Part shown: positions 8,283-15,463 of the stretch, piece by piece
Layout of the letters: the number at the start of each line of letters is the position of its first letter
How positions within the stretch are numbered: the first letter of the stretch is position 1
NCBI GenBank assembly: GCA_963770155.1
Contig: CAVYOE010000001.1
Coordinates: 682,001-746,000, forward strand
Length of the DNA stretch: 64,000 nucleotides
Reading direction: 5' to 3'
Source of the DNA: CAVYOE01 sp963770155
Lineage (GTDB): Bacteria > Actinomycetota > Thermoleophilia > Solirubrobacterales > 70-9
Notes under the pieces: model-generated
The model's input: the letters and a program-made list of their open reading frames with translations, nothing else
Told to the model about the DNA's origin: nothing
The model's database searches: none
Made by a program: the position numbers and the translations under genes

Positions 8283-8894
8283 TCAGCCCGCTTCGGCCCG
8301 GGGCTCGGCCGGCTGGTCGGCTTCGCCCTGGGGCTCGGCAGGCTGGTCTGCTTCGCCGCCGCTGTCCGAGGCCGTCGCGGCACGCGTCGGCCCGAGCAGC
8401 ATGTGCATGTTGCGCCCCTCGACCTGGGGGTCCTGCTCGACCTCGGCAATCTCGCCAAGGTCGCCGAAGAGGCGCTCGAGCAGCATCCGCCCGCGCTCTG
8501 GGTGGCTGTTCTCGCGCCCGCGGAACATGATCGTCACCTTGACCTTGTCGCCCTTGCGCAGGAAGCGCTCGACGTGGCCCTTCTTGGTCTCATAGTCATG
8601 GGTGGCGATCTTGGGCCGCAGCTTGATCTCGCGGACGTTGACCTGCGTCTGATGTTTGCGGGCGGCCTTTGCCTTCTGCTCCTGCTCGTACTTGTACTTC
8701 GAGTAGTCGAGGATGCGGACGACGGGCGGCTTGGCCTCGGGCGCCACCTCGACCAGGTCGAGATCCTTCTCCTGCGCCCGCGAGAGCGCGTCGGGGGTCT
8801 TGACCACGCCGACCTGCTCGCCGGCCTCGTCGATCAGGCGCACCTCCGGAACCCGGATCCGCTCGTTGGTCCGAGTCGGATCGCGGTCGGGCAT
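8283..8894 (-). CDS. infC: Translation initiation factor IF-3
   Basis: IF-3 (203 aa) binds the 30S subunit, prevents premature 50S joining and checks the start codon. The N-domain opens T-R-T-N-E-R-I-R-V-P-E-V-R-L-I-D; the C-domain carries H-D-Y-E-T-K-K-G-H-V-E-R-F-L-R-K-G-D-K-V-K and F-R-G-R-E. The last 25-30 residues are an added acidic tail with an E-A-D-Q-P-A-E-P repeat absent from ordinary IF-3. The start is an ordinary ATG rather than the AUU of enteric infC, with no Shine-Dalgarno and a TACAAT hexamer 11 nt upstream, so the mRNA may have almost no leader. Confidence 0.95.
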   Translation of the reverse strand: MPDRDPTRTNERIRVPEVRLIDEAGEQVGVVKTPDALSRAQEKDLDLVEVAPEAKPPVVRILDYSKYKYEQEQKAKAARKHQTQVNVREIKLRPKIATHDYETKKGHVERFLRKGDKVKVTIMFRGRENSHPERGRMLLERLFGDLGEIAEVEQDPQVEGRNMHMLLGPTRAATASDSGGEADQPAEPQGEADQPAEPRAEAG

Positions 8895-8905
8895 CCGCCG
8901 GTCGA

Positions 8906-8911
8906 ATTGTA
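8906..8911 (-). promoter_or_regulatory. Putative -10 element for leaderless infC
   Basis: TACAAT on the minus strand ends 11 nt before the infC ATG, so transcription would begin about 4-5 nt before the start codon. No convincing -35 is seen at the right spacing. Such close -10/start spacing recurs throughout this window. Confidence 0.4.
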
Positions 8912-9054
8912 CGAGACCGCCACTAGCTAAGGATTGAGAGGGCGCTCAAGCGGTTCGAAAGGAGAGAACGGAACGAGACAAGGCGGGCACGGGGCGCTCA
9001 GCGGCGCGTGCGCGTGGTGTCAGTGCTCGGCATCGAAAGCGAAGTATAGGCGGC

Positions 9055-10847
9055 TCATACCCCTTCGACCTCGGTACGAACCCGCTCGGCAAAATCGGCG
9101 ATACCCGAGTTTGCCGAGGTCGCCCTCGTCGTGAGAGCGGACCGCGACCTGGCCCGCGTCGACCTCCTCGTCTCCGACGACGAGCATGTAGGGGAGCTTC
9201 GCCAGCTCGGCCGCCCGGATCTTCTTGCCTACCGACTCGGTGCGAGTGTCGATCGCGGCAGCGGACCCCGGCGGTCCGGAGCTCGGACGCGACTCGCTCC
9301 GCGTATTCGTTGTGACGGTCGGCGATCGGCAGCACGGTCGCCTGCACCGGTGCCAGCCACAGCGGGAACCGGCCGCCGTAGTGCTCGATCAGGATCCCGG
9401 CGAACCGCTCCATCGAGCCCAGCAGCGCCCGATGGATCATCACCGGGCGATGGTCGGTGTTGTCGGCACCCGTGTAGGTGAGATCGAAGCGCTCCGGCAT
9501 CTGGAAGTCGAGCTGGCAGGTACCGCACTGCCATGAGCGGCCGAGCGCGTCGGTGACGTGAAAGTCGATCTTGGGCCCGTAGAAGGTTCCCTCTCCGGGG
9601 CTCTCGTCGTAGTCGCGCCCCTGCCGCTCGAGCGCGGCGCGCAGGCTCTCGGTTGCCCGCTCCCACTGTTCGTCGGTTCCGATCGATTTCTCCGGCCGGG
9701 TGGAGAGCTCGACCCGGACGTCGTCGAAGCCGAACCGCGCATAGAGCTCGTCGATCCCGGCGCAGATCGCATCGACCTCGTCGGTGACCTGGTCGAGGGT
9801 GCAGTAGACGTGGGCATCGTCCTGGGTGAACGAGCGGACCCGCAGCAGGCCGTGGAGGACTCCCTCGCGCTCGTAGCGGAACACCTGTCCGAACTCGGCG
9901 ATCCGCAGCGGCAGCTCACGGTACGAGTGGCGCCCCGCGGCATAGGTGAGACACGCGCCGGGACAGTTCATCGGTTTCAGCGCGAAGCGACGCTCCCCCT
10001 CATCGCGACCGCCCTCGGGATCCGAAGGAGCCGCGAAGTACATGTTCTCCCGGTAGTTCTCCCAGTGCCCCGAGCGGTGCCACAGCTCCTCATCGAGGAC
10101 CTTGGGGGTGGTGATCTCGACGTAGCCGCGCTTGTCGAGCTGGGAGCGGACTTCACCCTCGATCAGCCGCAGCAGCACGGTTCCCTCCGGCAGCCAAAAC
10201 GGCATGCCGGGAGCTTCATCTCGAAGCATGAACAGACCGAGCTCCGGGCCGAGCTTGCGGTGATCGCGAGCTTTGGCCTCCTCGATCTGCTGCATGTGTT
10301 TGCGCAGCTCCTTTGGGGACGCGAACGCGGTGCCGTAGATCCGGGTCAGCATCTGCCGCGTCTCGTCTCCGCGCCAATAGGCGCCCGCAAGGGAGGTCAG
10401 CTTGAAGGCCTTGATCCACCCGGTGGACTCGCCGTGCGGCCCGCGACAGAGGTCTTCGAACGGTCCGTTGCGGTAGAGGGAGACGGTCTCCACGCCCTCG
10501 TCGCGGACCAGGTCCTCGATCAGCTCGACCTTGTAGTCCTGGCCCTCGGCGCGGAAGTGCTCGATCGCCTCCGCGGCGGGCAAGTCACGGCGCTCGAACT
10601 GCTCGTCGGCCTCGATGTGCGCCGTCATCGCCTCCTCGATCCGGGTCAGGTCCTCCTCCCCCGGCCGCTGCCCCTCGGGGAACTCGAAGTCGTAGTAGAA
10701 GCCGTTCTCGATCGGAGGCCCGATCGAGATCTTCGTCCCGGGCCAGAGCTCCAGCACCGCTTCGGCGAGCACGTGTGCGGCGTCGTGCCGCAGCAGCTCG
10801 AGCTGCTCGGCTCCCTCGCCTTCGTGAGTTGTCTTTTTATTTGCCAT
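9055..10847 (-). CDS. thrS: Threonyl-tRNA synthetase (reading frame broken twice near the 3' end)
   Basis: ThrRS charges tRNA-Thr. The protein begins at the editing domain (R-H-D-A-A-H) and lacks the usual N-terminal TGS domain of about 60 residues. The class II core is intact: M-N-C-P-G-A-C-L, the motif 2 region F-R-Y-E-R-E-G-V-L-H-G-L-L-R-V, and L-G-S-M-E-R-F-A-G-I-L. In the C-terminal anticodon-binding domain the frame breaks twice. Dropping one base near 9260 restores T-R-T-E-S-V-G-K-K-I-R; dropping one C of the CCC at 9104-9106 restores I-A-D-F-A-E-R-V-R-T-E-V, ending at a stop at 9055. Read without correction, the frame runs on to 8946 with nonsense. ThrRS is essential, so two one-base sequence errors are more likely than a dead gene. 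Confidence 0.9.
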
Positions 10848-10856
10848 CCAGGCGTG

Positions 10857-10862
10857 ATCCTA
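10857..10862 (-). promoter_or_regulatory. Putative -10 element for leaderless thrS
   Basis: TAGGAT on the minus strand lies 9 nt before the thrS ATG, and no Shine-Dalgarno is present in between. It fits the TANNNT-plus-start pattern seen at many genes here. Confidence 0.4.
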
Positions 10863-10935
10863 CGCGTCGGCAGGCACGAAACCTTGCGGCCGCAACGCGC
10901 ATCGAAGGTATGTGTTTGATAACCATGAACACGTG

Positions 10936-11060
10936 ATCAGCTGAACCGTTCGCGCTGGAGGCGCGAGCGGCCGGGGAACCCACTCAGTTGGGGCGAATCG
11001 CAACCCGCGTAGCGCGACTCTTTCAGCGCGAGCCCGACAGCTAACCCCGGAAGCGCCGAA
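10936..11060 (+). ncRNA. Cyclic di-AMP riboswitch (ydaO/yuaA type)
   Basis: The leader of the M23 peptidase gene contains the conserved blocks of the ydaO/yuaA motif in the right order: G-C-T-G-A-A-C-C-G near 10940, GGCCGGGGAACCCA at about 10969-10982, TGGGGCGAATC near 10990, and the highly characteristic CCGACAGCTAACCCC near 11034-11048, closing with GGAAGCGCC. In actinobacteria this riboswitch often precedes cell-wall hydrolase genes and lowers their expression when c-di-AMP is bound (established for the class). The boundaries are approximate; no clear terminator is seen, so control may act on the AGAGG ribosome-binding site. Confidence 0.85.
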
Positions 11061-11074
11061 AGAAAGAGGATCGA

Positions 11075-11995
11075 ATGAGCAACCGGGTAACCACAGCTTC
11101 TCTCACGCGCCGACTCGGCGCCCGACTCGCGATCGTCGTCCTGGTCGTCCTCTCGGTGGCCGCCGTCTGGCAGTCCACCGCCCCCGCCGCGAGCTCCAAG
11201 AGCGGCCGAGTGCACGAGCACCATTGGACCAAGGCTCAGGTCGCGCAGTTCGAGCAGGACGCCGCAAGCTACGTGCTGCGGCGAGCGACGGCCAGAGCGA
11301 CGGCCGCGCGGATGCGCAAGTACCGCTACGGCAGCCGGACCCTGCGCAAGGGCATGACCGGCGCGGATGTGATGAAGCTGCAGAAGTACCTCACGGGTCT
11401 CGCCTTCCCGACCTCTGCAGACGGCGTCTTCGGCTCCGGGACGAAGCGCGCGGTGATCGGCCTCGAGCGCTCGCGGCAGGCCAAAGTCGACGGCATCGTG
11501 CCGGGCAAGCAGGCGCGCAAGATTCGCGCCGCCGCCAAGAAGCGGCGCACCGCCGCCGGCGCGAGCTCCGGCCAGGTCTTCCCGATCAAGGGCGTTCACA
11601 CCTTCGGCGGTGCCAGCGCGCGCTTCGGGGCGCCGCGCAACGGCCACACCCACCAGGGGCAGGACGTGTTCGCCACCTGCGGCACTCCGCTCGTCGCTTC
11701 GGAGGGAGGGACCGTTCGGGTCAAGCAGTACCAGGCCTCCGGCGCCGGGCATTACATCGTGATTCGCGGTGCCGCCACCGGCGAGGACTACGTCTACATG
11801 CACATGACCACGGCCTTCGCCGGCGTCGTCGGCCAGATCGTCACGACCGGACAGCAGATCGGCACCGTCGGCGCTTCCGGCAACGCCACCGGATGCCACC
11901 TGCACTTCGAGCTGTGGACGGTTCCCGGCTGGTACCTGGGCGGCGCGCCCTACGACCCGCTGCCGAAGCTGCAGCTCTGGGACACCTACTCCTAG
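11075..11995 (+). CDS. Secreted M23 peptidoglycan endopeptidase with peptidoglycan-binding domain
   Basis: This 306-aa exported protein should cleave peptide cross-links of peptidoglycan. It has a signal peptide/anchor (about 15-38, L-A-I-V-V-L-V-V-L-S-V-A-A-V), a peptidoglycan-binding-1 domain (about 85-150, with G-M-T-G-A-D-V-M-K-L-Q and G-V-F-G-S-G-T-K-R-A-V), and a C-terminal LytM/M23 zinc peptidase domain (about 170-300). Zinc ligands are recognisable in H-T-H-Q-G-Q-D-V and H-L-H-F-E. The ATG has AGAGG upstream. It stands alone on the plus strand, preceded by a c-di-AMP riboswitch, so its synthesis is probably tied to cell-wall or turgor state. Confidence 0.9.
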   Translation: MSNRVTTASLTRRLGARLAIVVLVVLSVAAVWQSTAPAASSKSGRVHEHHWTKAQVAQFEQDAASYVLRRATARATAARMRKYRYGSRTLRKGMTGADVMKLQKYLTGLAFPTSADGVFGSGTKRAVIGLERSRQAKVDGIVPGKQARKIRAAAKKRRTAAGASSGQVFPIKGVHTFGGASARFGAPRNGHTHQGQDVFATCGTPLVASEGGTVRVKQYQASGAGHYIVIRGAATGEDYVYMHMTTAFAGVVGQIVTTGQQIGTVGASGNATGCHLHFELWTVPGWYLGGAPYDPLPKLQLWDTYS

Positions 11996-12021
11996 CCGAA
12001 CTCGCTTCCCCGCCGATCGGA

Positions 12022-12094
12022 TGGGCGTAACTGGGCTCGAACCAGTGACCTCCGCCTTGTCGAGGCGGCGCTCTCCCAACTGAGCTATACGCCC
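12022..12094 (-). tRNA. tRNA-Val (anticodon GAC) with C at position 33
   Basis: The minus strand folds into a complete 73-nt cloverleaf: 7-bp acceptor GGGCGTA/TACGCCC, D arm GCTC/GAGC, anticodon stem CCGCC/GGCGG, T arm ACTGG/CCAGT and discriminator A. The seven-base anticodon loop is TCGACAA, placing GAC at 34-36 (valine). Position 33 is C where U is nearly universal, a genuine oddity or a base error. No CCA is encoded. Confidence 0.93.
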
Positions 12095-12120
12095 TGGGGC
12101 TGGAAGTTTAAGAGCCGGGG

Positions 12121-13080
12121 CTAGTCGCGGAGCTTGCCCTTCGCCCGCATCGTGATGTCGAAGGTCGAGCGGGTCGTGTATTTCGGCTCCCAGCCAAGGG
12201 CGCGGAGCTTCTCGTTCGAGACGACCCAGGGATAGGCGACGTAGTTGGCGTACCCGGGCGGGGCCTCTACCCCCGGCAGGTGCCACCGCCATGCGAACTT
12301 CGCCTGGCGCTTCAGCTTGTCGAACGGCATCGGCTTCGTCTTCAGGCCGATCAGGTCGGCCGATTCCTTCAGGCTCATCGTGTCGTCCGCGGCGAGGTTG
12401 AAGGCGCCGCCGGCCCGCTTGTCGAGAAGCAGGATCAGCGCCTCGGCGACATCGTCGTTGTGGACGAGCTGCAGCTCCGATCCGCCGCCCTCTGGCTCGG
12501 GGAAGAACCGGGCCTTGGTCCAGCTGCGGACGATGAAGTTGTCAACGTCGGGGCCGAAGACAATCGTCGGGCGGACGATCGTCATCACCCGGTCGGGGTG
12601 GTCGGCCGCCCACAGCTGACAAATGCGGTCGGCCTCGGTCTTGTCGCGGGCGTAAGAGAAGTCAGGTACGCCCCGCACCGGCCAGTCTTCGTAGATCGGC
12701 ACGGGGTTGTCGGGCCAGGCGCCATATGCCACCGCTGAGGTGGTGACCAGGACCTGGGGCGTTCCCGCGTCGCCGGCGGCTCGCAGGACCGCTTCGGTGC
12801 CATTGACGTCGACGTCGTACATCATCGCCTCGTCGCGGATCGGATCGAGCAGGAAGGCGAGATGGACGAGCGCCTCGATCCGGTGCTGATCGAGCAGTTC
12901 GCGCATCCGGGGCGCGTCGCGTACGTCCCCCTGGACGAACTCGACCTTCGGGTAGTCGCGCGGAGGCGGGTTGACGTCGAGGTTGACGATCAGCTCGGTC
13001 TCCTCGCGCCCCGAGAGCACCTCGCTCAGGCGCCCCCCGATGTAGCCCGAGCCGCCGGTGATCAGATAGCGCGCGCCCAT
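12121..13080 (-). CDS. NAD-dependent epimerase/dehydratase family protein (extended SDR)
   Basis: This 319-aa protein is an extended short-chain dehydrogenase, the family of nucleotide-sugar epimerases and dehydratases. The N-terminal NAD-binding loop reads G-G-S-G-Y-I-G-G and the catalytic Y-x-x-x-K is in F-S-Y-A-R-D-K-T-E-A. An early acidic residue after the second beta strand (N-L-D-V-N) suggests NAD over NADP. The substrate cannot be decided; sugar-nucleotide or sterol-like substrates are both possible. TAGGAT lies 10 nt before the ATG without a Shine-Dalgarno, suggesting a leaderless transcript. tRNA-Val lies downstream. Confidence 0.85.
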   Translation of the reverse strand: MGARYLITGGSGYIGGRLSEVLSGREETELIVNLDVNPPPRDYPKVEFVQGDVRDAPRMRELLDQHRIEALVHLAFLLDPIRDEAMMYDVDVNGTEAVLRAAGDAGTPQVLVTTSAVAYGAWPDNPVPIYEDWPVRGVPDFSYARDKTEADRICQLWAADHPDRVMTIVRPTIVFGPDVDNFIVRSWTKARFFPEPEGGGSELQLVHNDDVAEALILLLDKRAGGAFNLAADDTMSLKESADLIGLKTKPMPFDKLKRQAKFAWRWHLPGVEAPPGYANYVAYPWVVSNEKLRALGWEPKYTTRSTFDITMRAKGKLRD

Positions 13081-13141
13081 CTGCGCGGCGATCCTATCCT
13101 GGCCACCCGGCCAGGCTTTGTTAGCCGCTCCTCACCGGTTT

Positions 13142-13168
13142 CCGGGTGCCCCACACCCGGATCTTTTT
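13142..13168 (+). terminator. Terminator-like hairpin in the epimerase/lipoprotein intergenic gap
   Basis: CCGGGTG and CACCCGG arms with a five-base loop are followed by ATCTTTTT on the plus strand. No plus-strand gene is visible just upstream. A further hairpin without a good T-tract (CCTGGCC/GGCCAGG, 13098-13115) lies before it, inside the epimerase leader. Confidence 0.5.
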
Positions 13169-13169
13169 C

Positions 13170-13345
13170 CCGCAAACGAAGGTGGAGTGAAACTTCTGGC
13201 GAAAAGAAGTGTTAAGTTTTGCTGAGAGACGGTCGATGCTGGACGTGACCGACTTAGATGCTTGAAGGACCGACGGGCCAGGGGGCTCAGACTCGCTGGC
13301 GGCACGTCCTTTCGGAACACAAAGGGCCCCTTCGGGGGCCCTTTT
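13170..13345 (+). ncRNA. Candidate structured small RNA ending in a strong terminator
   Basis: The 314-bp gap 13081-13394 has no convincing gene, but its plus strand shows nested pairings: ACTTCT/AGAAGT near 13193-13208, CGGTC/GACCG (13230-13251), and AAGGAC (13265-13270) with GTCCTT (13306-13311) enclosing GCCAG (13277-13281) with CTGGC (13296-13300), followed by the terminator at 13321. This layout suggests a transcribed, folded RNA of about 100-150 nt. I do not recognise the family, the promoter is unclear and the 5' end is a guess. Confidence 0.4.
13321..13345 (+). terminator. Strong rho-independent terminator
   Basis: AAAGGGCCCC pairs perfectly with GGGGCCCTTT around a TTCG tetraloop and is followed by one more T and pyrimidine-rich sequence. 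On the plus strand it would end the candidate small RNA; read the other way it could also stop transcripts of the minus-strand lipoprotein gene. Confidence 0.8.
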
Positions 13346-13394
13346 CCGTTCTCAAACGATCTGTGCCTGGGTTGGCGCCGGTTCCCCGCTCAGC

Positions 13395-13622
13395 CTAGGG
13401 CTGCTGCGGCAGGCTCTGCACCTGCCGCAGCTTGCGCACGCACTTGGTCTTGGCGGCGCCCTTGAGCTTCTTGCATCTCTCGGCCATCGCGGGCGCAGCG
13501 GGAGCCGCCGACTGCGACTCGAGCGAGCCCTTGTCGCGGTCGTCCGCATCGCTGCCGCAGCCTGTCAGTACGCCGCCTGCGAGCACGCCCCCGGCCAGCA
13601 ACATCGCCGCACGCTTCTTCAT
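13395..13622 (-). CDS. Small lipoprotein with Cys/Lys-rich C-terminus
   Basis: A 75-aa exported protein of unknown function. Residues 1-22 form a lipoprotein signal ending in the lipobox L-T-G-C (Cys22). The middle is a short acidic, Ala/Ser/Pro-rich linker. The C-terminus holds C-K-K, seven residues, then K-C-V-R-K; the same pattern ends two larger secreted proteins at 14720-15463 and 15641-17233. TACAGT lies 6 nt before the ATG, consistent with leaderless expression. The signal and lipobox support a real gene; the function is not recognised. Confidence 0.7.
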   Translation of the reverse strand: MKKRAAMLLAGGVLAGGVLTGCGSDADDRDKGSLESQSAAPAAPAMAERCKKLKGAAKTKCVRKLRQVQSLPQQP

Positions 13623-13679
13623 GGCCCCACTGTACCCCGCTCGGTCACGGTGTTGCGCCGGTTCTGCCTGCTCTTGAGG

Positions 13680-13790
13680 CTAGAAACCGGTGGCGGCCCA
13701 GACGATCAGGATCGCGGCAACCACCGCGACCCCGAAGGCGCTGGTCAGAGCCGGCAAACGAGCGGGGATTCGGAGATCCAAGTCATCCAT
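13680..13790 (-). CDS. Putative small single-pass membrane protein
   Basis: A 36-aa reading: a short acidic/basic N-terminus (M-D-D-L-D-L-R-I-P-A-R) followed by one hydrophobic helix (about 14-36, A-F-G-V-A-V-V-A-A-I-L-I-V-W-A) that runs to the end. A longer in-frame reading to 13946 exists but lacks coding character and runs antisense into the next gene, so I use the inner ATG. There is no strong ribosome-binding site. This is a tentative gene of unknown function. Confidence 0.35.
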   Translation of the reverse strand: MDDLDLRIPARLPALTSAFGVAVVAAILIVWAATGF

Positions 13791-13912
13791 GGCTAAGCCA
13801 TCGACCTTCTTCGCCGACGCTTGAACTCCTGCCCCTGAAATCGCGCTTCTCATTGGGTCGGATGATCCCCCGGAGACCGGATGCTCAAACGCTGAGAGCA
13901 TAGGATCGAGCG

Positions 13913-14485
13913 ATGCGCTTGGGAGTCCGTCTGCTGCCCATGGCACTGAGCCTGGTCATCGCCTCTGCGCTGATCGGCTGCGGAGAAAGCAGCGAGGACA
14001 AGGCCACCGAGGCGCTTGGTGGAAGTGAAGGCGACTCGGCGGCCCTGTTGGACTTCTTCAAGACCACCGAGACCTTTCCCAACCTTCAGGTTGATCTGGT
14101 CGCAGCTTTCAACCAGGGGGACGTCGCCACGGCTAGAGCCACCCTCGATGAGCAGAACGGGATTCTCAGGGAAGCCCGCTCGGCAGCCCTCGACGTCGAG
14201 GGCTCCGAGCTTCGAGAAACCCTGCAGGAGTATCTCGAGAGCTTGCAGGAGGCGGTCGATGCCGAAGATGCGGCGGTCGTGTATTTCGAAAGTCCCGGTC
14301 CGGCCGACGCCGCCGCGGAGGCCGAGCTGACCTCCGAGCTCACTCGGACCCAGGCAGCCGCGCGGGAAGCCGACCGGGAGTTCATCAACCAGCTCTTGGA
14401 TGCGCTTCCGGACGACGCGGACGAAGAGATCAAGGACTACGTCGAGGACTACGAGCGCCGCATCGCGGAGGCGGGCGGTACCTAG
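13913..14485 (+). CDS. Helical lipoprotein of unknown function
   Basis: A 190-aa exported protein. The N-terminal signal ends in the lipobox L-I-G-C (Cys23). The mature part is acidic and strongly helical, with long Glu/Ala/Leu stretches (about 75-185, for example L-R-E-T-L-Q-E-Y-L-E-S-L-Q-E-A) typical of a coiled-coil or helical bundle. No enzyme motif is seen. TAGGAT ends 6 nt before the ATG with no Shine-Dalgarno, so leaderless transcription is likely. Its 3' end lies 12 bp before the copy of the tRNA-Cys 3' part that bounds the tRNA-Cys cassette. Confidence 0.75.
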   Translation: MRLGVRLLPMALSLVIASALIGCGESSEDKATEALGGSEGDSAALLDFFKTTETFPNLQVDLVAAFNQGDVATARATLDEQNGILREARSAALDVEGSELRETLQEYLESLQEAVDAEDAAVVYFESPGPADAAAEAELTSELTRTQAAAREADREFINQLLDALPDDADEEIKDYVEDYERRIAEAGGT

Positions 14486-14497
14486 TCCGCCTGTTCA

Positions 14498-14541
14498 AGG
14501 CGCCTGCCGGAATCGAACCGGCGTAAACGGCTTTGCAGGCC
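14498..14541 (-). repeat. Detached 3' fragment of tRNA-Cys (attL-like)
   Basis: On the minus strand this is the anticodon loop with its 3' stem and part of the 5' stem, variable region, T arm and acceptor 3' strand of tRNA-Cys, identical to the corresponding part of the intact gene at 17498-17568. The 5' half is missing, so it cannot make a tRNA. Confidence 0.9.
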
Positions 14542-14560
14542 TGTGGCAATGGGTCCGCTG

Positions 14561-14600
14561 AGGTGCTCTGAGGTCAGCTGAGGTGCTGTGAGGTGCTCTC
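14561..14600 (+). repeat. Four tandem 10-bp iterons
   Basis: Four head-to-tail 10-mers starting AGGT (AGGTGCTCTG, AGGTCAGCTG, AGGTGCTGTG, AGGTGCTCTC) recur at one helical turn, so a protein could bind one face of the DNA. They start 19 bp inside the tRNA-Cys fragment. Confidence 0.75.
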
Positions 14601-14620
14601 AGTTCGCTCCGAATTGCCCA

Positions 14621-14647
14621 GTTCGGGAGATGGTTCGGGAGACGCTT
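14621..14647 (+). repeat. Tandem 12-bp repeat, left arm motif of the tRNA-Cys cassette
   Basis: GTTCGGGAGATG and GTTCGGGAGACG are adjacent 12-mers followed by CTT. A closely related block occurs near the other end of the cassette at 17431-17452. Confidence 0.65.
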
Positions 14648-14719
14648 TTCGCTTTCGCTATCACGCCCGAAAGGAGGTGCCTCGGCGAGCGAGGGCAGCA
14701 CTGCTATGTGCAGCAGCGC

Positions 14720-15463
14720 CTACTTCTTCCGTTTGCGCACGCACTTGCGCTTACCGCGGACCTTTTTTGCGCGGAAGCCCTTCTTGCACTTCTTCGCGAC
14801 GGGCGGCGCTGCTGCGGGTGGCACCGGCACGCAGCCATTGACAGGCCCGGCAGCACCTGGGCACTGGTCCTGGGTCTCGTCGCCGAAGCCGTCGTCGTCG
14901 GCGTCAGGCTCGACCGTCCCCTGGACGAGCACTTCGACGGTGCCCGGGCCGCAACCTGCCAAGTTGTAGAACTCGGCAAAGCCAACCGCGTGCGCGGGCG
15001 GCTCGGATCTGCATCGATACACCGCTTGGGCGTCGTTGTGCATGAAAGTGGTAAGCCCGGGAAACACCGCCGCGATCCGATCCCCCGCGGCGATCCTCAA
15101 CCGGGTAAGGACCTCGGTGACATGGTCCGCACCCGCGGTTGCCGCCACCGGCACTTGACCCTGGTTCAGGAACTGGTTGGCAACAAAAAAGGGTTGGAGG
15201 ACGCGGACGAAGCCGCTCGCCGCACCGCCCGAGGTCCGTACCCGCGCCGAGACCATGACGCCCGGGATCGGCGATCCGGCCTCCGCCATGCCATCCGACT
15301 GGGTTTCCGTCAGCGCCGCGTAGCCGAGGCCGGAGGTGTCCGGCGTCAGCGTCGGATCGGCCAGATCGGCGCCGAAGGTGACGGCCCCCGAGGCGGAGCC
15401 CGGCGCCGCGAGACAGCCGCTGACAGCCGCCGCTGCGAGGAGAGCTTTTCCTAACTTCCGCAT
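14720..15463 (-). CDS. Secreted protein with thrombospondin-3-like calcium-binding segment
   Basis: A 247-aa exported protein of unknown function. A signal peptide (1-26, ending near A-P-G-S-A-S-G) is followed by a beta-rich domain (about 27-185). The segment D-A-D-D-D-G-F-G-D-E-T-Q-D-Q-C-P (about 190-205) is a thrombospondin type 3-like calcium-binding repeat. A Pro/Ala linker leads to a very basic tail with C-K-K and K-C-V-R-K. TATCGT lies 8 nt before the ATG. The gene is cargo of the tRNA-Cys cassette, with the NHL-repeat gene upstream on the same strand. A structural surface role is plausible but inferred. Confidence 0.75.
   Translation of the reverse strand: MRKLGKALLAAAAVSGCLAAPGSASGAVTFGADLADPTLTPDTSGLGYAALTETQSDGMAEAGSPIPGVMVSARVRTSGGAASGFVRVLQPFFVANQFLNQGQVPVAATAGADHVTEVLTRLRIAAGDRIAAVFPGLTTFMHNDAQAVYRCRSEPPAHAVGFAEFYNLAGCGPGTVEVLVQGTVEPDADDDGFGDETQDQCPGAAGPVNGCVPVPPAAAPPVAKKCKKGFRAKKVRGKRKCVRKRKK

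Noticed and set aside
9055..9262. Programmed ribosomal frameshifting in thrS
   Set aside because: Two shifts in the same direction at unrelated sites with no slippery heptamer or downstream structure; sequence error is simpler.
10937..12292. 451-aa minus-strand open frame
   Set aside because: Runs across tRNA-Val and antisense to the M23 gene and riboswitch; composition is low-complexity Arg/Gly with no motif.
13132..13320. 62-aa minus-strand open frame in the epimerase/lipoprotein gap
   Set aside because: Basic low-complexity translation overlapping the hairpins and terminators; no ribosome-binding site or TANNNT box.
14495..14701. 68-aa open frame at the left end of the tRNA-Cys cassette as a truncated integrase
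   Set aside because: It reads through the tRNA fragment and the iterons and shows none of the R-H-R-Y recombinase residues.
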